Below are positions 27,616 to 36,431 of a DNA stretch of 64,000 nucleotides, in pieces. Positions within the stretch are counted from its first letter, which is position 1. Each line of letters opens with the position of its first letter. Made by a program: the position numbers and the translations under genes. The stretch lies in contig CAMCYP010000006.1 of NCBI GenBank assembly GCA_945885345.1, positions 52,063 through 116,062 on the forward strand, in the 5' to 3' direction. The notes under the pieces were generated by a model. It saw nothing but the letters and a program-made list of their open reading frames with translations, searched no databases and was not told the origin of the DNA. The stretch is from Bordetella parapertussis. Lineage in GTDB: Bacteria; Pseudomonadota; Gammaproteobacteria; Burkholderiales; SG8-41.

Positions 27616-27891
27616 CTAGCCGAACTTTGCCAGCAGCGTGGCTGCGTGTTTGACGCGTTCTTTCGTGGCCTTGGCACCGCCCGCTTTTTCCGGGGTGGTC
27701 TGGATCGCGCAGGCAAGCACGCTGAAAAAAGCCTTGTCGAGGGCGCGCCTGGCCGCCGACAGTTGCTGGGTGACTTTTTCGCATTCCACGCCGCTGTTGA
27801 TCATGCCCTGAATGCCGCGCACCTGCCCCTCGATGCGTTTCAGGCGCAGGATCAGATCGCGGCGGTGTTTCTGGTCTTCGATGACGGCCAT
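27616..27891 (-). CDS. CsoR/CstR-family repressor with two cysteines
   Basis: This 91-residue all-helical repressor shows the family pattern LILRLKRIEGQVRGIQGMI and CEKVTQQLSAARRALDKAFF. Its only cysteines are C37 and C61. Copper-sensing CsoR proteins need a Cys-His-Cys set; here the usual His position is C61 and the next ligand position is Thr, leaving a dithiol. That favours a persulfide-type (CstR/BigR-like) or unusual metal sensor, but the ligand is not decided by sequence alone. It is divergent from DUF2892/trxC and the operator-like dyad at 27980-28000 lies between them. Confidence 0.88.
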   Translation of the reverse strand: MAVIEDQKHRRDLILRLKRIEGQVRGIQGMINSGVECEKVTQQLSAARRALDKAFFSVLACAIQTTPEKAGGAKATKERVKHAATLLAKFG

Positions 27892-27936
27892 GTCGGGCTC
27901 CGGGTGGTCATGAGGGGTAATGCATAATTGATTTTA

Positions 27937-27955
27937 TATACTCTACCGGGTATAG
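27937..27955. promoter_or_regulatory. Possible second CsoR-family half operator
   Basis: TATACTCTACCGGGTATAG is an imperfect dyad with TATAC/GTATA arms. It lies 46 bp upstream of the repressor start and 25 bp from the stronger dyad, so it may be a second operator or a -10 region for the repressor gene. Confidence 0.5.
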
Positions 27956-27979
27956 CATCCATCAGGCAAGCCCCTTGAA

Positions 27980-28000
27980 ATACTATACTCCCCATAGTAT
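27980..28000. promoter_or_regulatory. Operator-like dyad between the CsoR-type repressor and DUF2892-trxC
   Basis: Perfect 7-bp arms ATACTAT (27980-27986) and ATAGTAT (27994-28000) flank ACTCCCC. A-T arms around a C/G run are the known layout of CsoR/RcnR/CstR operators. It lies in the only divergent promoter region next to a repressor gene of that family. Confidence 0.72.
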
Positions 28001-28056
28001 ACTGAAAGACGTTAAACCCGCCGCCGGCGGAACCTGACTGTGACTGGAGAATCGAG

Positions 28057-28275
28057 ATGACCACCGAACGCATCGTGCGCATTGTTGCTGGCCTCTTCGT
28101 GCTGCTGTCCCTGGCACTGGGCGTCAAAGGCAGCCCCTTGTTTATAAGCGAGAATTTCCTGTGGTTCACTGCCTTCGTCGGCGCCAACCTGTTCCAGAGC
28201 GGTTTCACGCGGCTGTGCCCGCTGGAAGCCATCCTGCGCCGGCTGGGCGTCAAATCCGGCGGCTCCTGCGCCTGA
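28057..28275 (+). CDS. DUF2892 membrane protein
   Basis: The 72-residue protein has two hydrophobic helices and the DUF2892 motif ANLFQSGFTRLCPLEAIL near the C-terminus. These domains are often fused to, or encoded beside, rhodaneses and sulfur-handling proteins. It is the first gene of an operon running through trxC, the RND genes and the bd oxidase, opposite the CsoR/CstR-type repressor. The exact function is unknown. Confidence 0.88.
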   Translation: MTTERIVRIVAGLFVLLSLALGVKGSPLFISENFLWFTAFVGANLFQSGFTRLCPLEAILRRLGVKSGGSCA

Positions 28276-28305
28276 CCCGGCGTAAAGTAAGCAGCGGAGG
28301 ACATC

Positions 28306-28755
28306 ATGCAGGCACAAGTGAATACCGAATACGTACATATCGGCTGCGCGCACTGCGCCACCGAAAACCGGGTCGCTACCGGGCGGCTGGGCGATACGCC
28401 CAAGTGCGGCAAGTGCGGCGAGTCCTTGTTGCCACCGGCGCCGGTTGAGTTGAACGACGCGACCTATGACACGGTGATCGCGCGCACCGGCCTGCCGGTG
28501 CTGGTTGATTTCTGGGCGCCGTGGTGCGGGCCGTGCAAGATGATGGCACCGCAGTTCGAGGTGGCGGCGCGCGAATTGCATACCCGTGCCCTGCTGGCCA
28601 AGGTCAATACCGAGGAAGCGCAGGCGGTTGCGGCGCGCGCCGGCATCCGCGCGATCCCGACGCTGGTGCTGTTCCGCGATGGCCGCGAGATCGCGCGCAC
28701 TTCCGGCGCGATGGACGTGCGCGGTCTGGTGAACTGGTTCAAGGAGCATGCCTGA
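28306..28755 (+). CDS. trxC: Thioredoxin 2
   Basis: The 149-residue protein has an N-terminal zinc ribbon (CAHC and CGKCGE, about 14-17 and 34-39) and a thioredoxin fold with active site WAPWCGPCK at about 70. This is the TrxC layout. TrxC reduces disulfides and can reduce persulfides. Being encoded between DUF2892 and an RND efflux system under a dithiol repressor suggests a stress-specific role rather than housekeeping. Confidence 0.93.
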   Translation: MQAQVNTEYVHIGCAHCATENRVATGRLGDTPKCGKCGESLLPPAPVELNDATYDTVIARTGLPVLVDFWAPWCGPCKMMAPQFEVAARELHTRALLAKVNTEEAQAVAARAGIRAIPTLVLFRDGREIARTSGAMDVRGLVNWFKEHA

Positions 28756-28756
28756 C

Positions 28757-29818
28757 ATGATCACGTTGCGGACAGGCGCTGCCGTACTGGCGTTGCTGCT
28801 GGCCGCCTGCGGCAATGAATCGGCTGCGCCGGCGCCGCCCGTAGTGCAGCTGGCAGGCGCGGTGGTAGAGATCCGCGAAGTCGACCTCGATTATTCTGCA
28901 GAAGCGGTGGTCGAGGCGGTACGTCAGTCGACGGTGTCTGCGCAGATCGCCGGCCGCGTGGTCGAGGTGCGCTTCGATGTCGGCGACGTGGTGAAAAAAG
29001 GCGAGGTCATCGTGCGCATCGACGAGCGCGCTGCCACCCAGGCTGTTGCCGCCAGTGCGGCGCAGGTGCAGGAGGCGCAGGCGACACTGGCCAATGCCCG
29101 CGCCCAATACGAACGCTCCAAACAGCTGGCTGCGCAGAAATTCATCAGCCCCGCCGGACTGGAGAAGGCAGAAACGGATTACAAGGCCGCGCAGGCCCGG
29201 GTGTCGTCGATTGTCGCCGGTGCCGGACAGGCCAGTACCGAGCGCAGTTTCGCAACCATCGTCGCGCCGTACGACGGCGTGGTGTCGGTGCGCCATGTTG
29301 AGGTCGGCGAAATGGCCACGCCGGGCAAACCGTTGATGACCGGCTTCGATCCGTCGTCGCTGCGCGTGGTGGCCAACCTGCCGCAGGCGCAGATGGCCTT
29401 GATCCAGGCTGCCGGCAAGGCGTGGGTGGAGATTCCCGCGCTGGGCAAACGCATCGACGCGAAACAGATCACCGTGGTGCCTTCAGCCGATCCGCGCACC
29501 CATACCACGCGGGTGCGCCTCGACCTGCCGGTGGATGTCAGCGGCATTTATCCCGGCGTGTTTGCCCGCGCCCATTTTTCCACCGGCCGCGCGACGCGGC
29601 TGCTGGTGCCGCGCGCCGCGGTATTCCAGCGCAGCGAAGTCACCGCGGTCTACGTCATTGACGAACAGGGCCAGCCGCGGCTGCGCCAGGTAAGGCTGGG
29701 CGCGGCGGGTGACGCGCAGGGCGTCGAAGTGCTGTCCGGACTCAGGCCGGGCGAACGCGTGGCGCTCGAGCCGGTGAAGGCCGGCATCGCGCAAATTCCG
29801 CAGATACCCGGGAAATGA
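28757..29818 (+). CDS. RND efflux periplasmic adaptor (lipoprotein)
   Basis: The 353-residue membrane-fusion protein starts MITLRTGAAVLALLLAACGN, giving a lipobox with Cys 18. Then come the lipoyl/barrel-sandwich halves (AQIAGRVVEVRFDVGDVVKK; TIVAPYDGVVSVRHVEVGE) around a helical hairpin. It bridges the RND pump and an outer membrane channel. ATG at 28757 is preferred: AAGGAG is 10 bp upstream, whereas the ATG at 28748 is too close to it. It starts 1 bp after the trxC stop. Confidence 0.93.
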   Translation: MITLRTGAAVLALLLAACGNESAAPAPPVVQLAGAVVEIREVDLDYSAEAVVEAVRQSTVSAQIAGRVVEVRFDVGDVVKKGEVIVRIDERAATQAVAASAAQVQEAQATLANARAQYERSKQLAAQKFISPAGLEKAETDYKAAQARVSSIVAGAGQASTERSFATIVAPYDGVVSVRHVEVGEMATPGKPLMTGFDPSSLRVVANLPQAQMALIQAAGKAWVEIPALGKRIDAKQITVVPSADPRTHTTRVRLDLPVDVSGIYPGVFARAHFSTGRATRLLVPRAAVFQRSEVTAVYVIDEQGQPRLRQVRLGAAGDAQGVEVLSGLRPGERVALEPVKAGIAQIPQIPGK

Positions 29819-29843
29819 AAGTCGCTTATGTCCCTCGCCCCCG

Positions 29844-29894
29844 GGCCCTCTGCGCCACTCCAAGTGCCCCCTTGTCCCAGAGGGCGCCGGGAGA
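29844..29894. repeat. Imperfect GC-rich inverted repeat in the adaptor-pump spacer
   Basis: CCCTCTG and CAGAGGG arms with partly complementary CCCGG/CCGGG extensions enclose an approximately 25-base loop. The pattern resembles REP-type intergenic palindromes common in high-GC betaproteobacteria. It is followed at once by the perfect palindrome 29901-29928. Confidence 0.5.
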
Positions 29895-29900
29895 TTTTTG

Positions 29901-29928
29901 CGGCAAATGGTTGATCAACCATTTGCCG
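29901..29928. repeat. Perfect 28-bp palindrome between adaptor and RND pump genes
   Basis: The left arm CGGCAAATGGTTGA is exactly complementary to the right arm TCAACCATTTGCCG with no spacer. It lies 12 bp before the RND pump ATG, in an unusually long (121 bp) spacer inside an otherwise tight operon. It could be an operator, a cruciform or RNA hairpin tuning translation, or part of a REP-like element. Confidence 0.9.
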
Positions 29929-29939
29929 GATTTACATTA

Positions 29940-32900
29940 ATGGGCATCTCCGGGCGGATCGCCCGTTATTTCCAGGATTCGCAACTCACGCCGCTGCTGG
30001 CGCTGGTGGCGCTGCTGCTCGGCGTGTTTGCGGTGGTGGTGACGCCGCGCGAGGAAGAGCCGCAGATCGACGTCACCATGGCCAATGTGCTGATCCCGTT
30101 CCCGGGCGCTGCGGCGAAGGACGTCGAGACCCTGGTTGCCACGCCGGCCGAGCAGGTACTGGCGCAGATGACCGGTGTCGACCATGTTTACTCGGTGTCG
30201 CGCAGCGGCATGGCCATCATCACCGTGCAGTTCAAGGTCGGTGTGCCGCGCATCGACGCGCTGGTGCGACTGCATGACACCATCCAGTCCAACCGCGACT
30301 GGGTGTCGCCGAACCTCGGCATCGGCGAGGTCATCATCAAGCCCAAGGGCATTGACGATGTGCCGATGATGACGCTGACCTTGTGGAGCAGGGACGGCGC
30401 ACAAGGCGCTTACGAACTGGAACGCGTGGCGCATGCCGCAGAAGTCGAACTGAAACGCGTCCCTGGCACCCGTGAAGTGCAGACGCTGGGCGGGCCCGGG
30501 CGTGCGGTGCTGGTGCGCCTCGACGCCGACCGTTTGGCCTCGTACGGACTGTCGGCGCTGGATCTGCGCAACGTGCTGCAGGCATCGAACCTGGCCATGC
30601 CCACAGGCAAGCTGACCCGCGACAACCGCGACATCGTGGTCGAGACCGGCGAGTTTTTTGCATCCGCAGCCGATGTCAGGAACGTGGTCGTCGGCACGGT
30701 CGAGGGCAGGCCGGTGTACCTCTCTGACATCGCGGATGTCAGCGACGGTCCCGATCAGCCGGCGCGCTACGTCTGGACGGGCAGCGGCCCTGCCGGCGCG
30801 CAGAAGGGCATCACCGCGCAGGGCGAACAGCCGGCGGTGACGCTGCAGGTCACCAAGAAGCCTGGCGAGAACGCAGTCGATGTCGCGGCGCGCGTGATGC
30901 AGCGCGCGCAGGCGCTGCGCGGCACTGTGATCCCGGACGACGTGCAGGTGACGGTGACGCGCGACTACGGCGCCACCGCCAACGACAAGGCGATGAAGCT
31001 GATCCAGAAGCTGATTTTCGCGACGCTGTCGGTTGTGGTCCTGGTATTCCTGACGCTGGGACGGCGCGAGGCGCTGATCGTCGGCGTCGCGGTTATGCTG
31101 ACGCTTGCGGCGACGCTGTTTGCGTCCTGGGCCTGGGGTTTCACGCTGAACCGGGTGTCGCTGTTCGCATTGATTTTCTCGATCGGCATCCTTGTCGACG
31201 ACGCCATCGTGGTGGTCGAGAACATCCACCGCCGCAGCGTGCTCGACCGCAAGCCGCTGCGCGAAGTGATCCCCGAGGCGGTGGACGAGGTCGGCGGCCC
31301 GACCATCCTTGCCACCTTCACGGTGATCGCGGCGCTGCTGCCGATGGCCTTCGTCACCGGGCTGATGGGGCCGTACATGAGCCCAATCCCGATCAACGCC
31401 AGCATGGGCATGCTGATTTCGCTGGCGATCGCCTTCGTGCTGACGCCGTGGCTGGCGCTGAAGATGATGAGTACAACGGCGCACCACGATGAGTCCGGCG
31501 GCTGGCTCGAGCGCCTGTTCCAGCGCTTGCTCGGCCCTTTCATCGTGGCCGCGGATGCGGTGCGCAACCGGCGTCGACTGCTGATCGCGGTGCTGGTGCT
31601 GATATTCGCCTCGGCCGGACTCGCTGCAGTGAAGCTGGTGATCCTGAAAATGCTGCCCTTCGACAACAAATCGGAGTTCCAGGTGGTCGTCGATCTGCCG
31701 GCCGGCACGCCCGTGGAGATCACTGCTGCGGTGCTGCGCGACATGGGCGCGCACATCGCGACTGTGCCCGAGGTCACCGATTACCAGGTCTATGCCGGCA
31801 CCGCGGCGCCGATCAATTTCAACGGCCTGGTGCGCCAGTACTACCTGCGCGCACTGTCCGAGCAGGGCGACATCCAGGTCAACCTAGTCGACAAAAGCGC
31901 GCGTGACCGCCAGAGCCACGAGATCGCGTCGGCGGTGCGGCCGAAGCTGGAAGCCATTGCTGCGAAGTGGGATGCCAAGGTCAAGGTCGTTGAAGTGCCA
32001 CCGGGCCCGCCGGTGCTGTCGCCGCTAGTTGCTGAGGTCTACGGGCCCGACGAGGCGGGGCGCATCCGCGTGGCGAAAAAAGTACGCGAGGCCTTCGCCG
32101 CGACAGCGGACATCGTCGGCATCGACGATTCGGTCGAAGATCCGGCGCCGCGCATCGTGCTCAAGGTCGACCAGGCCAAAGCGGCTCTGGCGGGGGTCAG
32201 CCGCCGCGACGTCGTCGAGACCATGCGCATCGGTCTGGCCGGTGCCGACGTGACGGTGCTGCGCGACGGGCATTCGAAGTACGAAGTCCCGGTGCGGCTG
32301 TCGATGGCGGATTCGCGCAAGGGCGAACTGGAGGAATTCCTCAAGCTGACGGTGCGCAGCCCGGCCGGGTCGCTGGTGCCGTTGTCGGAACTGGTGACGG
32401 TGACCCGCAACGAGCGCGACCGCGCGATTTACCACAAGGATCTGCTACCCGTGGTCTACGTGATAGGTGACCAGGCTGGTCGCGTTGACAGCCCGCTTTA
32501 CGGCATGTTCGCCGCGCGCGGCAAGGTCGCTGGCAAGCCGCTCGACGAAGGCGGCGTGCTCGGCGAGTACTTCATCACCCAGCCTCCCGACCCGTACCGC
32601 GAATATTCGATCAAGTGGGACGGCGAATGGAAGATTACCTACGAAACCTTCCGCGACATGGGAATCGCCTATGCCGTGGGCCTGATCCTGATCTACCTGC
32701 TGGTGGTGGCGCAGTTCCGTTCGTACCTGGCACCGCTGATCATCATGGCGCCGATCCCGCTGACGGTGATCGGCGTGATGCCGGGGCACGCCCTGTTCGG
32801 CGCCAATTTCACCGCGACCTCGATGATCGGCATGATCGCGCTGGCCGGCATCATCGTGCGAAATTCCATCCTGCTGGTCGATTTCATCAACCTGAAAGTC

Positions 32901-33140
32901 GGCGAAGGCGTGCCGTTCCGCGAGGCGGTGATGCAGTCCGCGGCGGCGCGCGCCAAGCCCATCGCGCTGACCGGAATGGCGGCGATGCTCGGCGCGATGT
33001 TCATCCTCGACGACCCGATTTTCAACGGCCTGGCGATCGCGCTGATTTTCGGCATCCTGGTGTCGACGCTACTGACGCTGGTGGTGATCCCAGTGTTGTA
33101 CTATGTGGCTTACCGGCGGAAATTCGAAGCCCTTGCATAA
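29940..33140 (+). CDS. RND efflux transporter permease
   Basis: The 1066-residue inner membrane pump starts MGISGRIARYFQDSQLTPLL. Two repeats of helices and porter loops are visible. The proton-relay helix contains SIGILVDDAIVVVENIHRR at about 415-433, and the second half has GMIALAGIIVRNSILLVDFI near 965-985. The length and the DD pair match the drug/hydrophobe branch rather than the heavy-metal branch. Context with TrxC, DUF2892 and a bd oxidase suggests a stress metabolite as substrate, but this is inference. Confidence 0.93.
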   Translation: MGISGRIARYFQDSQLTPLLALVALLLGVFAVVVTPREEEPQIDVTMANVLIPFPGAAAKDVETLVATPAEQVLAQMTGVDHVYSVSRSGMAIITVQFKVGVPRIDALVRLHDTIQSNRDWVSPNLGIGEVIIKPKGIDDVPMMTLTLWSRDGAQGAYELERVAHAAEVELKRVPGTREVQTLGGPGRAVLVRLDADRLASYGLSALDLRNVLQASNLAMPTGKLTRDNRDIVVETGEFFASAADVRNVVVGTVEGRPVYLSDIADVSDGPDQPARYVWTGSGPAGAQKGITAQGEQPAVTLQVTKKPGENAVDVAARVMQRAQALRGTVIPDDVQVTVTRDYGATANDKAMKLIQKLIFATLSVVVLVFLTLGRREALIVGVAVMLTLAATLFASWAWGFTLNRVSLFALIFSIGILVDDAIVVVENIHRRSVLDRKPLREVIPEAVDEVGGPTILATFTVIAALLPMAFVTGLMGPYMSPIPINASMGMLISLAIAFVLTPWLALKMMSTTAHHDESGGWLERLFQRLLGPFIVAADAVRNRRRLLIAVLVLIFASAGLAAVKLVILKMLPFDNKSEFQVVVDLPAGTPVEITAAVLRDMGAHIATVPEVTDYQVYAGTAAPINFNGLVRQYYLRALSEQGDIQVNLVDKSARDRQSHEIASAVRPKLEAIAAKWDAKVKVVEVPPGPPVLSPLVAEVYGPDEAGRIRVAKKVREAFAATADIVGIDDSVEDPAPRIVLKVDQAKAALAGVSRRDVVETMRIGLAGADVTVLRDGHSKYEVPVRLSMADSRKGELEEFLKLTVRSPAGSLVPLSELVTVTRNERDRAIYHKDLLPVVYVIGDQAGRVDSPLYGMFAARGKVAGKPLDEGGVLGEYFITQPPDPYREYSIKWDGEWKITYETFRDMGIAYAVGLILIYLLVVAQFRSYLAPLIIMAPIPLTVIGVMPGHALFGANFTATSMIGMIALAGIIVRNSILLVDFINLKVGEGVPFREAVMQSAAARAKPIALTGMAAMLGAMFILDDPIFNGLAIALIFGILVSTLLTLVVIPVLYYVAYRRKFEALA

Positions 33141-33150
33141 GGAGCACTAG

Positions 33151-34473
33151 ATGGACGCTGCAGAAGCCCTGTTGCTGGCGCGCGCCCAGTTCGGGTTGAA
33201 TATTGCCTTTCATATCCTGTTTCCCAGCCTGACCATCGCACTGGGCTGGTTCCTGGTGTATTTCCGTGTGCGTTACGAACGCAGCCGCGATCCGGCCTGG
33301 CTGGCTACCTACAAGCTGTGGGTCAAGGTGTTCGCGCTGAGTTTTGCGATGGGCGTGGTCTCCGGCATCGTGATGAGTTTTCAGTTCGGCACCAACTGGC
33401 CCGGCTACATGAACAAGGTCGGCAACATCGCGGGCCCCTTGCTGGCCTACGAAGTGCTGACCGCGTTTTTTCTCGAAGCGACTTTCCTCGGCGTGATGCT
33501 GTTCGGCATGAATCGTGTGCCGGGCTGGCTGCATGTTTTGTCCACCATTGTGGTCGCCGTCGGCACCTCGTTGTCGGCGTTCTGGATTCTTGCACTCAAT
33601 TCCTGGATGCAGACACCCGCCGGCCATATCACGGTGGATGGCGTGCTGATCGCCGGCGACTGGCTGCAGGTGATCTTCAATCCTTCATTCCCGTACCGCT
33701 TCACGCACATGCTGCTGGCCTCGGGCCTGACGGCGTCGTTTGTGATCTGTGGTTTGTCGGCGTGGCGGCTGCTGCATGCGCCGCAGGATGATTCAGCGAT
33801 GAAAACGCTGCGCGCCGCGGTATTGGTCGCCGCGGTGCTGGCGCCGGTGCAGATTTTTGTCGGTGATCTGCACGGCATCAACACACTGGAACACCAGCCG
33901 GCGAAGATTGCCGCGATCGAGGCGATCTGGGAAACGGAAAAGGGCGCGCCGCTGGTGCTGTTCGCGGTGCCCAATGAACAGGAGCGGCGCAACGATTACG
34001 CCATTGAGGTGCCGAAGGGCGCGGCGCTGATTCTGAAGCACGATGCCGATGCCGAGTTAAAAGGGCTCAATGAATTTGAGCCGGACCGACCGCCGGTGGC
34101 GCCGCTGTTTTTCGGTTTCCGCCTGATGGTCGGCATCGGTGTCGGCATGCTGGCGCTGGCGTGGTTCGGGGCGTGGCGCTTGCGCCGCACGGGACCGCTG
34201 CCGCGAGTCTTGTTATGGACCTTTGCCGCATTCACGTTCTCGGGCTGGATTGCGACGCTGGCTGGCTGGATCGTCACCGAGGTCGGCCGCCAGCCGTGGC
34301 TGGTGACCGGCGTTTTGCGTACTGCCGATGCGGTCGGCCATATCTCCGGCGCGCAGCTCGGCGCCAGTCTGACCGGTTATGTGCTGACCTACAGCCTGAT
34401 GCTGCTGGCGTACTTCGTGGTGATCACGCACATGGCGGGCAAGGGTGCGGAGCAGCAGGAGGCACTGAAATGA
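33151..34473 (+). CDS. cydA: Cytochrome bd-type quinol oxidase subunit I (CioA-like, short Q-loop)
   Basis: The 440-residue subunit carries haem ligands and motifs of CydA: RAQFGLNIAFHILFPSLTIA at about 11-30, the segment LEATFLGVMLFGMNRVP, and the quinol loop around GDLHGINTLEHQPAKIAAIE. The short Q-loop and length are typical of cyanide-insensitive (CioA) oxidases. These enzymes resist sulfide and cyanide that block haem-copper oxidases. It begins 10 bp after the RND pump and overlaps cydB by 4 bp. Confidence 0.93.
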   Translation: MDAAEALLLARAQFGLNIAFHILFPSLTIALGWFLVYFRVRYERSRDPAWLATYKLWVKVFALSFAMGVVSGIVMSFQFGTNWPGYMNKVGNIAGPLLAYEVLTAFFLEATFLGVMLFGMNRVPGWLHVLSTIVVAVGTSLSAFWILALNSWMQTPAGHITVDGVLIAGDWLQVIFNPSFPYRFTHMLLASGLTASFVICGLSAWRLLHAPQDDSAMKTLRAAVLVAAVLAPVQIFVGDLHGINTLEHQPAKIAAIEAIWETEKGAPLVLFAVPNEQERRNDYAIEVPKGAALILKHDADAELKGLNEFEPDRPPVAPLFFGFRLMVGIGVGMLALAWFGAWRLRRTGPLPRVLLWTFAAFTFSGWIATLAGWIVTEVGRQPWLVTGVLRTADAVGHISGAQLGASLTGYVLTYSLMLLAYFVVITHMAGKGAEQQEALK

Positions 34474-35447
34474 ACATCGACCTGCCGGTTATTTTTGCCG
34501 TGCTGATGGGCATCGCCATACTCGCCTATGTTGTGCTCGACGGTTATGACCTCGGCGTCGGCATGCTGATGCCGGCGGCGACACCCGGTGAGCAAAACCT
34601 GATGGTGGCGTCGATCGGGCCGTTCTGGGATGCCAACGAAACCTGGCTGGTGCTGGGCATCGGTCTGTTGCTGGTGGCGTTTCCCAAAGCGCACGGCGTG
34701 GTACTTGGCGAGTTGTATCTGCCGGTGGCAGTGATGCTGATCGGCCTGATGTTCCGTGGCGTGGCGTTTGAGTTCCGCATGAAGGCGCTGGGCTGGCATG
34801 CGGAATTGTGGAACTGGCTGTTCTGGTTCGGCTCGTTCGTGGCCAGCCTTGCGCAGGGTTTCATGCTCGGCCGTTACATCACCGGTTTCGAGCCGGGCGC
34901 CGGGTACTGGCTGTTTGCACTGCTGGTCGGCGGCAGCGTGTGCGGTGGTTACGTGCTGCTCGGCGCGACCTGGCTGGTGCTGCGCACCGAGGGCGAACTG
35001 CAGAAAAAGGCCTATGCATGGGCGAAATGGGGCTTGTTGTGGGTGGCACTGGGTGTGGCGCTGGTGTCGATTGCGACACCGCTGGCCAGTGCGACCGTGT
35101 ATGACAAGTGGTTTGATTTTCCGCGCACTGCGTGGCTGATGATTCTGCCGCTCGGCAGTGTCGCTGCCGGGGTGTGGTTATGGCGCAGCCTGCGTCCCGA
35201 AGTCGCGGACTGGAAACCCTTTGCCGCTGCGGTGACGATTTACGTGCTGGCCTTCCTCGGCCTCGCTTACAGCATCTTTCCCTACGTGGTGGTTGACCGC
35301 ATGACCATCTGGGATGCGGCGTCCCATCACAGTGCGCTGGAATTCATGCTGTGGGGCGCGGCCATCGTGCTGCCTTGCATTGCCGGCTACACGGTGTTTT
35401 CCTACCGCGTGTTTCGCGGCAAGGTACGGGAAGCGTTGTATAAGTGA
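34470..35447 (+). CDS. cydB: Cytochrome bd-type quinol oxidase subunit II (CioB-like)
   Basis: The 325-residue subunit starts MNIDLPVIFAVLMGIAILAY and shows the CydB signature VVLDGYDLGVGML followed by IGPFWDANETWLVLGIG. About eight membrane helices are present. The ATGA overlap with cydA sets the start, although the same frame extends back into cydA. It closes the operon begun by DUF2892. No small cydX gene is evident: 54 AT-rich bases follow before the convergent MBL gene. Confidence 0.94.
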   Translation: MNIDLPVIFAVLMGIAILAYVVLDGYDLGVGMLMPAATPGEQNLMVASIGPFWDANETWLVLGIGLLLVAFPKAHGVVLGELYLPVAVMLIGLMFRGVAFEFRMKALGWHAELWNWLFWFGSFVASLAQGFMLGRYITGFEPGAGYWLFALLVGGSVCGGYVLLGATWLVLRTEGELQKKAYAWAKWGLLWVALGVALVSIATPLASATVYDKWFDFPRTAWLMILPLGSVAAGVWLWRSLRPEVADWKPFAAAVTIYVLAFLGLAYSIFPYVVVDRMTIWDAASHHSALEFMLWGAAIVLPCIAGYTVFSYRVFRGKVREALYK

Positions 35448-35501
35448 TGCTGCACGGAGTTGTAATAAATTTTTAAACGTAATTTTACAGCGGCCAGCAG
35501 T

Positions 35502-36431
35502 CTATTTTTGCGGTGACTTGAACACTTCCTCGGCTACCGCCAGGGCATTGCGGCTGCGCAGCCCGAGATCCTCATAGTTCTGCAGGTATGAGAACCGCGA
35601 CTGGTCAAGATTCTGGCTGGCTTCGACCGGATCGAAGGCGCCGTCGGCAAAACGCTTTTTGACGGCATCGCGCAAAAACACCAGGTAGTCGTAACTGTCG
35701 CGCATGGCGCGGTTGATGTTGGTGACTGCTCCGTGGCCGGGCACGACGATGCGCGGCTTCAGCGTATCGCGCAGGTATTCCAGGCTCCTGATCCAGTGGC
35801 CGGCGCTGTCCGGCAGGATGCCGAGCATGCGTTCGGCAAACACCGTATCGCCGGCGTAGACCACGGAGGATTGCGGCAGCCACACCAGCAGGTCGCCGGG
35901 GGTATGTGCGCCGCCGGTGTGGATCAATTCAATGGTGATGCCCTTGACCGGCAGCGTCATGCGCTTTGCAAACGTGGTGTCCGGATAGACGAGTTGCGTG
36001 CCGGAAAACTTGTCGCCGAGCAGTGGCTTGATGCGCTCGATTTGCTCGGCGCCCCGCGCGCGCATGTCGCGCGCGGTGCCCTCCGCAGCGATGATCTTTG
36101 CACCTTGTTTTTTGAAGTAATCGTTGCCGAACCAGCGATGGTCCTGTCCGCCGGTGTTGATGGCGTAAATGATTTTACGGTCGGTGACCTTGCGGATCGC
36201 GGCATGGATTTGTTCGGCGTTGGCGCGGCTGCCACCGGTGTCGATGACGATCACGCCTTCGTTGGTGACGATGAAACCGGAGGTCATGTTATGGCCGAGG
36301 TTGGCCGGTGAGCGCTGGCCGAGGTCGCCGACCAGTGCGTAAATGTTGTCTGCGACACGCACGGTGTCGAAGGCCTGGGCGGCAAGGCTGCTGACCAGGC
36401 AGGCAGCGGCGAGCAGGGTGCGAATAATCAT
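35502..36431 (-). CDS. Exported MBL-fold protein with altered metal motif
   Basis: The 309-residue protein has a signal peptide (cleaved near AQAFD). A metallo-beta-lactamase fold is evident from VIVIDTGGSRAN, IHTGGAHTPGDLLVW, VVYAGDTVF and VPGHGAVTN. The usual THxHxDH motif is replaced by TGGQDH (93-98), so the first two metal-binding histidines are absent while D97-H98 remain. The same NTGGQDHRW sequence occurs in a known exported subfamily, so the change looks inherited. The start codon sits inside the 36-bp repeat. It ends the ABC/LolA-like operon. Confidence 0.85.
   Translation of the reverse strand: MIIRTLLAAACLVSSLAAQAFDTVRVADNIYALVGDLGQRSPANLGHNMTSGFIVTNEGVIVIDTGGSRANAEQIHAAIRKVTDRKIIYAINTGGQDHRWFGNDYFKKQGAKIIAAEGTARDMRARGAEQIERIKPLLGDKFSGTQLVYPDTTFAKRMTLPVKGITIELIHTGGAHTPGDLLVWLPQSSVVYAGDTVFAERMLGILPDSAGHWIRSLEYLRDTLKPRIVVPGHGAVTNINRAMRDSYDYLVFLRDAVKKRFADGAFDPVEASQNLDQSRFSYLQNYEDLGLRSRNALAVAEEVFKSPQK

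Noticed and set aside
29911..29918. TTGATCAA as an FNR site
   Set aside because: The four-base spacer of the FNR consensus is absent; it is the centre of a larger palindrome.
29937..31754. 605-residue open frame on the minus strand
   Set aside because: It lies fully opposite the RND pump gene, has His/Gln/Arg-rich composition typical of antisense to high-GC coding DNA, and shows no domain or ribosome-binding site.
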